Of a stretch of 54,422 bases of DNA, positions 1-7,951 are shown piece after piece. The translations under genes were made by a program, and so were the position numbers. Origin of the DNA: Pseudomonadota bacterium (GTDB lineage: Bacteria > Pseudomonadota > Gammaproteobacteria > Burkholderiales > Burkholderiaceae_C); contig JAKBCY010000003.1 in NCBI GenBank assembly GCA_021807445.1, forward strand, positions 1 through 54,422, read 5' to 3'. Within the stretch, counting starts at the first letter, position 1. Each line of letters starts with the position of its first letter. Under the pieces are notes generated by a model. The model had not been told where the DNA came from. It was given only the letters and a program-made list of their open reading frames with translations, and searched no databases.

Positions 1-526
1 CCAGCACATAGGTGATGAAAGCCAGCGAGGCGGGCACCGTCAGCCAGGGCGACAGTCCCAGCGCCTGGCCACCCAGGCGGATGCCGATGAACTCGGTCAT
101 CAGTGTCAGCACATTGGCCACCACCAGGTCGATGAGCGAGAACCAGCCCCAGAAGGCGCCGTAGCGCTTCCAGATGAGCTCGGCATGGCCGCGGCGGGTG
201 ACGGCGCCCAGCCGGACGGTCATCTCCTGCACCAGGTAGGCGACGAAGCCCAGCAGGATCATCAGGGGCAGGAACAGCCCCAAGCCATAGGTGGCCCCGG
301 TCTGGGCATACGTGACCACGCCGCCGGCGTCGTTGTCGCCCAGCATCACCAGCACGCCGGGCCCGATCAGGGCCAGCCCCAGCGCCAGGCGCGTGCGCCA
401 GTTCTGCTTGCCACGACGCAACTCGTCCAGGTGCAGGCGGTCGCGCAGGCGGTGCTCCAGGTTCTCCGGCAGGGGAGGACAGTCCGGGCACAGCCGGGAA
501 TCGAGGGTGGCGACGTCGGTGTTCAT
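1..526 (-). CDS. NRAMP-family divalent metal transporter (N-terminal part; runs off the window start)
   Basis: Minus-strand translation begins MNTDVATLDSRLCPDCPP and contains LGPGVLVMLGDNDAGGVVTYAQTGATYGLG, typical of Nramp TM1; ATG at 526-524. Confidence 0.8.
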   Translation of the reverse strand, partial: MNTDVATLDSRLCPDCPPLPENLEHRLRDRLHLDELRRGKQNWRTRLALGLALIGPGVLVMLGDNDAGGVVTYAQTGATYGLGLFLPLMILLGFVAYLVQEMTVRLGAVTRRGHAELIWKRYGAFWGWFSLIDLVVANVLTLMTEFIGIRLGGQALGLSPWLTVPASLAFITYVL

Positions 527-729
527 GGGCGGCCTCCACGGTTCAAGGTGCGGCGGGTGTTGGGTTCGCCGATTGGATCCAGGGCGATGCCCAAGGACGC
601 CAGGCGTACAGCGTTGATGGTGATGCGCGGGCGCTCCACGTTGACGGACGCCGGGCGTGCCGGCGCGAGCTGCACGGCACCGCTGCGGAACAGCCCGGGG
701 CGGGCGAGGAGTTTTTGGAGCACAAACAT
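523..729 (-). CDS. Small ORF (68 aa, MFVLQKLLARPGLFRSG...RTLNRGGRP) upstream of and overlapping the NRAMP gene
   Basis: GGAGG Shine-Dalgarno just upstream of the ATG; its TGA overlaps the NRAMP ATG (ATGA). Confidence 0.5.
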   Translation of the reverse strand: MFVLQKLLARPGLFRSGAVQLAPARPASVNVERPRITINAVRLASLGIALDPIGEPNTRRTLNRGGRP

Positions 730-1264
730 GGGATCCTCCGTTCGTGTGAGACGGCTGAACAGCTTGCGCGCAGGCGTTGACAAGACGCTCGCACGGCAAT
801 GGACACGAAGAGGGGGAGGAACCAGGTCGAGGAACTCGACCTGAGCCACCGCCGGCCTGAGGGCGGCGGCAGCGAAGACCAGGGTCTGCTGTCGAATGCC
901 TTCAGGCGTTCACTTCAACGATTCGACAACTGCCACTGTCCATGGGGTGAGTTGAGCCGGGATACGGCCAAAAAAGCAACACCCGAAATCGTAGTTGCGG
1001 CGCAGCAGGGGTGTCAAGCGTCTTGTGCGCAGAGCTTGGGGGACGTTGCAAGCGTACAAACGCGCAAGGGATCGGGTGATGCGTTGCGCGGATCCGTTGT
1101 GCTGCACGCTCCAGCCTGCAAGAGCTGCTGCGCACGCGATGGCCCTTCTGCGCCGACCTTCTTGAACACAGGCCGCTGCGCAACGCTGCAGCAACAATCC
1201 GTGGCCAGAATGCAGGTGACAGCAGATCGTGCGGTCCATGGATCCTAAAGTGAAACTTCTCTCC

Positions 1265-1633
1265 TCATGGTGTGGCAATGGGGGCGGTCATGATCTGCAC
1301 GGCGTAACCGATCTGCTCCAGGCTGTGCACGAGGCGTGTGGCGGTGCGGTGCACGTCGGCGCGGTCGAGGTATGTGGAGCCAAGGTCGTGCCAGGGCACG
1401 TTGTTGCGCAGCATGTACCAGATCGAAGTCAGCATGGACGCGGCCACGGCGAGGATGGCCTTCTTGGCGCCACGGCGGGTGCGTAGGCGGTGGAACTGCG
1501 CCTGAAGGTAGCCATTCTTGACGCGTATGGCGGACCACGCTGCCTGCACGAGGGTGGGCTTGAGCCAGGAGCAGCCGCGGCGTACCCGGGTGCTGCGGCG
1601 TTTGCCGGCGCTCTCGTCGTTGCGCGCACACAT
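1265..1633 (-). pseudogene. Truncated IS110-family transposase (C-terminal fragment)
   Basis: STRVRRGCSWLKPTLVQAAWSAIRVKNGYLQAQFHRLRTRRGAKKAILAVAASMLTSIWYMLRNNVPWHDLGSTYLD is typical of the IS116/IS110/IS902 C-terminal domain; N-terminal DEDD domain absent. Confidence 0.75.
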
Positions 1634-1728
1634 GCAGGCCCACGGCAGCAGATGCGCCGTAAGCGTCTCGCAAACCCATCTTTTCAGTGAAGGGAGGCGG
1701 AGCGAAGCTTGGGGTTTTGGGAGGCTGC

Positions 1729-1950
1729 ATGCGATCAGACAAGCTCAGTGAGGAGAGGATTGGGGAGATTCTGGCGATCCTCGATGAACTCAAGGCCAGC
1801 GGTGCGAGTGCGGAGGTCTTTGCTCAAAGCCGTGGCGTCAGCTACGGGCAGCTTCGGGGCTGGCTGTCACACGCACCGCGCTGGCGTGGGCAGTTGGCAG
1901 GGCAGGAGGTGCCTGCGCGTGCGAGCGGGTTCGTGCAAGCCAGGCTCAGC
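1729..1950 (+). pseudogene. Truncated IS66-family accessory protein TnpA-like
   Basis: MRSDKLSEERIGEILAILDELKASGASAEVFAQSRGVSYGQLRGWLSHAPRWR (HTH) resembles IS66 OrfA; its reading frame runs into the duplicated ssrA 3'-end sequence at 1951. Confidence 0.55.
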
Positions 1951-2038
1951 CCGCAGGCTTCCGCAGGAACCCTTGCAAACACGCGGGCTTACAAAAAAAT
2001 GCCCAACTGCAAAAGCAGTTGGGCATCGGTATTGGTGG
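1951..2038 (-). repeat. Distal direct-repeat copy of the ssrA 3'-end/terminator region (putative att site)
   Basis: 87/88 identity with 3419-3506 (A/G difference in ccttgca[a/g]acacg). Confidence 0.9.
1993..2025 (-). terminator. Duplicated rho-independent terminator (11-bp stem, AAAA loop, T-tract)
   Basis: TGCCCAACTGC-AAAA-GCAGTTGGGCA plus A7 on the plus strand, identical to the tmRNA terminator. Confidence 0.75.
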
Positions 2039-2323
2039 TGGACTTTCGAGGAATTGAAGTCTCGTTCGGAAAGATGCGGAAAGCTGCCGGTCCTTGCGGA
2101 ATCCTGAGGGATCGAAAGCCTGCTTTCGACCCAATCCAGCAGATCGTGCCGGGCGGCTTCCAGTGGCAGGTAATCGAGCCGACCGGTCATACGGCGTGGC
2201 TACCCGCTGTCAGTACTTCGGCCGAAGCGGCCCTTGGTCTCTATCGGCGTCGCTGGCCGCAACGAACCTAAAGCAGGCATTCATGCTTGCCGCCTTGAAA
2301 GGCGACAAACGCGACAAACCAGC

Positions 2324-2453
2324 CTTTCAACGTTCGAGCTAGACGGGCCGCCGTGGCATGGCGCTGGAGCGGAGCCGGAGCCTATCTGACGCATCCCCCC
2401 GGCCCCGCGGAGCCGGCATGCCGTGGCGGGTCCGGTTGAGCGAGGTGTTAGGC
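2324..2453 (-). other. attC-like recombination site (integron cassette boundary) downstream of the VOC gene
   Basis: GTTAGGC (GTTRRRY) at 2447-2453, long imperfect palindrome (CGAGCTAGACGGGCCGCCGTGGCATGGCG vs CCGGCATGCCGTGGCGGGTCCGGTTGAGCGAG), AACGTT at the other end. Confidence 0.55.
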
Positions 2454-2491
2454 GGCATTGCGGCGGGGCGAGCGGCTTGGCAAACGTTGCC

Positions 2492-2887
2492 CTACGCCTT
2501 GGGGCGATGAACAGCACAAAGCTTGTTGCCGTCTGGGTCGCGCACGTAGGCGAGATGTAGAACACCCGCCGGACCTGAGCGTGGGCCTGGCGGCTCTTCG
2601 ATTGATGTGCCCCCGTTTGCGATGGCAACGTCGTGAAACTCGCGCACTTGTTCGGGCGAGTTGCACTTGAAGCCAATGGTGCCTCCATTACCAACAGTGG
2701 CGGGATGACCGTCGATGGGTTCGCTCAGCCCGAAGGAGGAGCCATCATGCCTGTAGAACAGGCGTCGCTGGCCGGTCTTGTTCGTGTTCTCGATCGCTGC
2801 TCCCGCGCCGAGGACATTGAAGACGGCGTCATAAAAGCGCTTAGATCGCTCGATGTCGTTTGTGCCGAGCATGACATGACTGAACAA
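2492..2887 (-). CDS. VOC (glyoxalase/bleomycin resistance) family protein
   Basis: MFSHVMLGTNDIERSKRFYDAVFNVLG...AYVRDPDGNKLCAVHRP: VOC start and DPDGN..C end motifs. Confidence 0.85.
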   Translation of the reverse strand: MFSHVMLGTNDIERSKRFYDAVFNVLGAGAAIENTNKTGQRRLFYRHDGSSFGLSEPIDGHPATVGNGGTIGFKCNSPEQVREFHDVAIANGGTSIEEPPGPRSGPAGVLHLAYVRDPDGNKLCAVHRPKA

Positions 2888-2940
2888 GATGGGTCTCCTG
2901 TATTGAGGTGGAAGGAAACAAAGGAACAGCTTCTTGTGCC

Positions 2941-2998
2941 GCCTAACGTGAAGCTAGGCGGCTACCCTATCAATGGCAACTCACGCATAAGTTAGCAG
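2941..2998 (-). other. attC-like site upstream of the VOC gene
   Basis: GCCTAAC (RYYYAAC) at 2941-2947 paired with AAGTTAGCA at about 2989-2997, with imperfect internal dyad. Confidence 0.45.
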
Positions 2999-3418
2999 CC
3001 TCTCACGATCAATGCCTCGTAGGTCTGCTGAGAGGCTAAACCACCAGTTGGGCGAACTGCGCTCGATGACTGGTTAGCCCGATCACATCTCGTTGGCCGT
3101 CCGGCAGGTTTCAGAGTTGAGCCATCACTCGACGGATAGCTTCGGAGAACCGGTCGAGGATCGCTCCTGGCCGAGAACAGGTCACCGAGGAGAAGTTACC
3201 TTGATTCTCCACTCTCCAAATCGGGGCGGTTTCCTCCGCCTACCGATGCTGAAAAACAACCGGTTGATTCGTCCGCATGTAACCTGTTGATTTATAAAGG
3301 GGCCGACGACGGCCTTTGCGGACTTCGGGCCACTTCGCGAGGGCGAGCCCGGAGAGAAAAATGGCCCGGAGAGAGTGAAAACGGGCGTTTTTCGAGGCCC
3401 AGGCTGAAACGTCGAAGT

Positions 3419-3506
3419 CCGCAGGCTTCCGCAGGAACCCTTGCAGACACGCGGGCTTACAAAAAAATGCCCAACTGCAAAAGCAGTTGGGCATCGGTAT
3501 TGGTGG
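3419..3506 (-). repeat. Proximal direct-repeat copy (ssrA 3' end plus terminator; putative att site)
   Basis: Same 88-bp sequence as 1951-2038; contains the CCA end of tmRNA and its terminator. Confidence 0.9.
3461..3493 (-). terminator. Rho-independent terminator of ssrA
   Basis: Hairpin 3468-3493 (TGCCCAACTGC AAAA GCAGTTGGGCA) followed on the minus strand by T7. Confidence 0.85.
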
Positions 3507-3860
3507 AGCCGGGGGGAATTGAACCCCCGTCCGCAAACTCTCTGCTGCAAGCTCTACATGCTTAGTGCCATCATTTGGATTTAACCGCTCAGACGCAGGT
3601 GGACATGCTTCTAAACTAGCGATCCGCTGAATTTAACGACATTGCGCGCGGCGCACAAGATCGCGATCTGATGTTCATGACCTTGCAGGTGTTACCACCC
3701 CGGCCCATCAGCGTGCCGTTGCAAGGCTCGCGGCAATTAAGCTGCGAGAGCGAAACTATCGTCGTTCGCGTTTAACTTGATTCCAGTGGATTTACGAGCT
3801 TACTGGTGCTCGGCATGCACTCCACAACGTCAACATTCACGTCGAAACCGGGTCGGCCCC
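3501..3860 (-). ncRNA. ssrA: Transfer-messenger RNA (tmRNA), tag peptide ANDDSFALAA (tag ORF 3737-3769)
   Basis: 5' GGGGCCGACCCGGTTTCGACG pairs with 3' CGGCTCC-ACCA; T-arm GGGGGTTCAATTCCCCC; GCGAACGACGATAGTTTCGCTCTCGCAGCTTAA encodes ANDDSFALAA-stop. Confidence 0.95.
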
Positions 3861-4055
3861 GAAGAGTCAGATGGTAACGAATTTAATCTGGCTGGACATA
3901 CTTGGCGATACCGCGCCCGATTTCAAGATCTGCGATGAAAAATTTTTGGATGCAGCTCCGGTCGAAAGCCGCAGCGATAAAAATTAACGGCACCTATGAT
4001 TTCAGCCATGCCCACCCACATTCACCAGCCCAAGCTTCTGACTGGGGCACACCAC

Positions 4056-4625
4056 ATGCCGAACACGGAAACCTGTGTGACCCGCGCTTGGCGGAAGCAT
4101 CACTCGGAGATTGAAAGGTACCTTCGACATCGCGTGGGTGATGGCGATCAAGCAGCAGACTTGCTGCAAACCGTGTTCCTCAAGGCTCTGCATCAGGGGC
4201 GCAATTTCTGTGACCTCAAAGAACCGCGTGCCTGGCTGTTCACCTTGGCACGCAACGCTCTGGCCGATCACTTGCGCACGCTTCATTCACACGACGCCTT
4301 ATCTGAGGATCTGCCAGCGGAATCCGGTGAGCAACCGCCGATGGAAACGCTGTCCGACTGCCTGCCCCAAGCGCTCGCCTCGCTCACAAATGAAGACCGC
4401 GACGTCCTCGATCTCTGCGAGCTACAGGGCATGACGCAGCGTGACTACGCCACGCTGCGCGGCTTGTCTCTGCCCGCAGCTAAATCCCGCGTTCTACGGG
4501 CGCGCGCCCGATTGCGGGACGCATTTGTTCGTGTTTGCGGTGTGCGATTCGATCAGCAAACGGGGTTGGTGTGCTGCCATGCCCCGCAAACGGCCCGCGG
4601 CTCGGACGGGCAGCCCCTACGGTAG
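4056..4625 (+). CDS. ECF-type RNA polymerase sigma factor, SigZ-like (upstream in-frame starts possible)
   Basis: Sigma2 (VGDGDQAADLLQTVFLKAL..FCDLKEPRAWLFTLARNALADHLR) and sigma4 (ALASLTNEDRDVLDLCELQGMTQRDYATLRGLSLPAAKSRVLRARARLR) regions. Confidence 0.8.
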   Translation: MPNTETCVTRAWRKHHSEIERYLRHRVGDGDQAADLLQTVFLKALHQGRNFCDLKEPRAWLFTLARNALADHLRTLHSHDALSEDLPAESGEQPPMETLSDCLPQALASLTNEDRDVLDLCELQGMTQRDYATLRGLSLPAAKSRVLRARARLRDAFVRVCGVRFDQQTGLVCCHAPQTARGSDGQPLR

Positions 4626-5222
4626 TTCTTTGCAGACTCGCGCTGACCTTGCCCCTCTGCCCTTATATGGTCCCGTCCCACCAAGGCGATGCGGCTGTGG
4701 CTGGGTTGTCCCGGTGCCGAAGCTCGATCACACGGCGGTGCCGTCCAAGTGGTTGATGGCGATCTCCCGAGGCGTGACTTCGGGCCATTGTGACACTGAC
4801 GCAAGCCGGTATACGACCTAGCACTTCGGCTTCCTCGCCGAAGCGTGACCGCCCTCTGGCCGAAAGGTCGGCGGTTCCTACGGCGCTCATTCCGGCATTG
4901 AGCCAGGACCAATCGCTTCGGTTGGTTCCTGCTGCTGGCATTGCGACATCCTTCACTTCACTCACGATCCAGACGTGCCCATCCCTAAATTCAATAAAGG
5001 TGATCAAGATCAGACACCGTCGAGATTCGACGCCTTGTGCCATACCCCCACCACTGGCACGCTCGGGGCCAACCACACCTGCCTCCTGATTTGCCTTGCG
5101 CTGAATTGGCTCGCTGCAATTGCGTCCTTGAGATTGGCATCCCTCCGAATGCATCCTTTTCCACGCTCATTCGTCTTCTTCAGGGAGTAACGCAAATCTA
5201 ACCCCTTGCTTGCGAGAGTTCG

Positions 5223-6320
5223 ATGAATACGCAGACCGCTTCCCAAGACGCCCCCCAAGCGACCATATGCACCGGTGAGTCCGACACAATTCGGCCCATT
5301 CCGGTCTGGCGCGCTTGGACGGTCCCCACAGGGTTTGTCTTGGGCTGGGTACTGCTCTACAGTCAGCTCGAAGGCGCCACCGGTGCCTTCATGCACTGGC
5401 TGTCCGGCGTAAGCGGCATGGGTGCCGCAAGTCATCTCTACGGTGCGGTGAGCTTCTTCGTCTTCGAAGTGCCCAAGGTGCTCATGCTGCTGGCACTCAT
5501 CGTCTTCGTCGTCGGTGTCATTCAGACCTTCTTTACGCCCGAGAAGACACGTTCGATTCTGGCCGGCCGCCGCCAGGGCGTGGGCAACGTGCTGGCGGCC
5601 ACGCTGGGCATCGTCACGCCATTTTGCTCATGCTCGGCGGTGCCGCTGTTCATCGGCTTTCTCACCGCTGGCGTGCCGCTGGGCGTGACATTTTCCTTTC
5701 TCGTGTCGGCGCCCATGGTCAACGAGGTGGCGCTGGCGCTGCTGCTGGGCATGTTCGGCTGGAAGATCGCCGCGATCTACCTCGGCCTCGGCTTGGCAGT
5801 GGCGATCACAGCCGGCCTGGTGATCGGGCGCATGAACCCGATCAATCTCGTCGAGCCTTGGGTGTTCGACATCCCGGCCGTCAGCAACGCCGAAGCCAAG
5901 CCTGGCTGGGATGCGCGCTTTGCCCAGGGCTGGAAACATGTGCGCGAGATCGTGCTCAAGGTCGCGCCCTACATCGTCGCCGGTGTGGGCGTGGGCGCGT
6001 GGATCCACGGCTATGTTCCGCAGGACTTCATGGCCCACCTGATGGGCAAGAGTGCTTGGTGGTCGGTGCCGCTGGCCGTGGCCATCGGCGTGCCCATGTA
6101 CTCCAATGCTGCGGGCATCATCCCGGTGGTGCAAGCCCTCTTGGGCAAGGGTGCGGCGCTGGGCACCACTCTGGCGTTCATGATGGCGGTCACCGCCTTG
6201 TCCTTGCCCGAATTCATGATTCTCAAGAAGGTGATGAAGCCCAAGCTGATCGCCCTGTTCGCCGGCGTGGTGACCATGGGCATCATCATCGTGGGCTATG
6301 TGTTCAACGCAGTGATGTGA
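5223..6320 (+). CDS. Permease of the DUF318/UPF0718 (ArsP-like) family
   Basis: TPFCSCSAVPLFIGFLTAGVPLGVTFSFLVSAPMVNEVALALLLGMFGWK and a repeated PMYSNAAGIIPVVQALLGKG motif; multiple TM helices. Confidence 0.85.
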   Translation: MNTQTASQDAPQATICTGESDTIRPIPVWRAWTVPTGFVLGWVLLYSQLEGATGAFMHWLSGVSGMGAASHLYGAVSFFVFEVPKVLMLLALIVFVVGVIQTFFTPEKTRSILAGRRQGVGNVLAATLGIVTPFCSCSAVPLFIGFLTAGVPLGVTFSFLVSAPMVNEVALALLLGMFGWKIAAIYLGLGLAVAITAGLVIGRMNPINLVEPWVFDIPAVSNAEAKPGWDARFAQGWKHVREIVLKVAPYIVAGVGVGAWIHGYVPQDFMAHLMGKSAWWSVPLAVAIGVPMYSNAAGIIPVVQALLGKGAALGTTLAFMMAVTALSLPEFMILKKVMKPKLIALFAGVVTMGIIIVGYVFNAVM

Positions 6321-6333
6321 GGCGAGCTCTGAC

Positions 6334-6615
6334 ATGGACTTTCCGCACGCAGAACCGAAGGAGACTTTGACGACCGTCAACCGCATGGTGAGCATCATGG
6401 CTGGCTTCATGGTCCTGCTCAGCCTGGCGCAGGGCACGGGCCAGATCGACCTGTTCCATCCGACCTGGCTGTGGCTCACGGCTTTCGTCGGCCTCAATCT
6501 GTTCCAGATGGGTTTCACCGGCTTCTGTCCCGCTGCCAAGGTGTTCAAGGCAATGGGCTTCAGGGAAGCCACCAACGCCTGTGGCACCTCCAACTCGGGC
6601 AAGAACTGCTGCTGA
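6334..6615 (+). CDS. DUF2892 (YgaP-type transmembrane) protein
   Basis: VNRMVSIMAGFMVLLSLA...LFQMGFTGFCPAAKVFKAMG. Confidence 0.75.
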   Translation: MDFPHAEPKETLTTVNRMVSIMAGFMVLLSLAQGTGQIDLFHPTWLWLTAFVGLNLFQMGFTGFCPAAKVFKAMGFREATNACGTSNSGKNCC

Positions 6616-6648
6616 TCCCTTCCCGTTTTTCTTCAAGGAGTTTGAATC

Positions 6649-7026
6649 ATGACAACCCACACGATGCCATCCGCCAAAGAGCTGCTGGCCAGGATGCGCG
6701 CGGGCATGGGCCGTGTGCCCGCAGCCATTGAAAAATCCACAGTCGTCGATGATGGCCTGATCCAGGAGCACATGCGCTCGCGCATGTACGCCATGCCCGA
6801 GGCCGGCGCGCTCGACGAGCAGACCCGCACCCTCATCTACCTGGCTGCGGTGTTGGCCGGCTCCAGCACAGCTTGCGTGCGCGCCATGGCTGACAAAGTG
6901 GTGCAGCAAGGCATCCCCAAGGCCAAAGTGTTGGAGACCGTGCACATCGTGCGCTTTGCCATGGCCACCAAGATCATCGGCGACGCCGACCCAGTGTTCG
7001 ACGCTCTGGTCGGCGCGCAGGAGTAA
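6649..7026 (+). CDS. Carboxymuconolactone decarboxylase-family protein
   Basis: AGALDEQTRTLIYLAAVLAGSSTACVRAMADKVVQQGIPKAKVLETVHIVRFA; CMD-like helical core, single Cys instead of CxxC. Confidence 0.75.
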   Translation: MTTHTMPSAKELLARMRAGMGRVPAAIEKSTVVDDGLIQEHMRSRMYAMPEAGALDEQTRTLIYLAAVLAGSSTACVRAMADKVVQQGIPKAKVLETVHIVRFAMATKIIGDADPVFDALVGAQE

Positions 7027-7058
7027 ATCCCACTCACCGAATGGAGGAAACCACGATC

Positions 7059-7295
7059 ATGACCAACATCAAAATCCTCGGCACCGGCTGTGCCAATTGC
7101 AAGGCCACGCAAAAGCTGGTCGAGGACGTCACCAAAGCCAGTGGCGTGCAGGCCCAGGTTGAGAAGGTGGAGGACATCGCCTCGATCATGAAGTACGGCG
7201 TGATGAGCACGCCTGGAGTGGTCATCGATGGTAAGGTCGTGCACGCTGGCGGCATCCCCAGCCGCGCGCAGGTCGAGCAGTGGATTGGCGCCTGA
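7059..7295 (+). CDS. Thioredoxin-like small redox protein (thioredoxin_3/redox-active disulfide type)
   Basis: MTNIKILGTGCANCKATQKLVEDV...YGVMSTPGVVIDGKVVHAGGIPS: CxxC and cis-Pro loop. Confidence 0.9.
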   Translation: MTNIKILGTGCANCKATQKLVEDVTKASGVQAQVEKVEDIASIMKYGVMSTPGVVIDGKVVHAGGIPSRAQVEQWIGA

Positions 7296-7951
7296 GCGAG
7301 GGAACCGGCACCATGCATAAGCCGATGATTGTGGCCTTGTCCCTGCGTGCGACCGTGTACGGCACTTCGGCCCATGATCGAACCGGGAGCAGTCCGCCCA
7401 CGCGACGCGGCCTCCGAATTCATATTGATGTGAGCGGCATCGAAGACTCACCACCATCCACTGCAATGCCGGACAGTTCCCCAGAACCTGCTGCCTGCCC
7501 AGCTTCGCCACGTGGATCTCCAGGCCCTCGCTACAGTGATTGAGGATGTTGACATACCCGATGAACCTTTTGCGTTCGGGGCGAGCACAACACGGGCAAC
7601 ATATCACCGTGTGGGCATAGCAACACGGTGAACCCCAACCCCGTGTGGAAATCATGATTCTTCACCCCCACGCCTGCATCGCCGAACACTATCCGTGGCA
7701 GCACTTGCCAAACGCATGTATCGACGTGTCGACTCGCCACCATCTGCCCCTCCTCGCCTGCCTATCGCCAGCGAGTAAAGCCAAGCAATCCAGGCTTCCT
7801 GCCATATCCGCGCTCCGTGAATTTGGCTTCGCCACTGTCCCGTGCTACGACAACGTACGCTTCAGCGGTATGCAAGCCGAAATAATGGGAATCTCGGTCC
7901 GCTCGGGGATCAATCTGGCGGCGTCGCTACCGGACACGCTGGGGCATTGAC

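Noticed and set aside
2039-2075. Possible tRNA or second functional tmRNA 3' end beside the distal repeat
   Set aside because: Only the CCA end and a TTCAATTCC-like loop are recognisable; no complete acceptor or T-stem, so treated as a displaced fragment.
5000-5013. GTGATCAAGATCAG as a further FNR-type box upstream of the permease
   Set aside because: Core TGAT-N4-ATCA is present but both outer bases mismatch and it lies 210 bp upstream without a good -10; too weak to include.
4663-5154. 163-aa minus ORF between sigZ-like gene and permease
   Set aside because: No recognisable domain and low-complexity coding character; cannot be distinguished from intergenic sequence.
5315-6370. Long plus-strand ORF (351 aa) in an alternative frame over the permease, and antisense ORF 5628-6602
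   Set aside because: Composition is Arg/His/Gly-rich frame-shift noise typical of GC-rich coding DNA; the overlapping permease frame has clear family motifs.
7296-7951. Possible gene(s) between the thioredoxin and P-type ATPase
   Set aside because: Short overlapping ORFs on both strands with no family motif or convincing RBS; could be decayed DNA but nothing specific can be supported.
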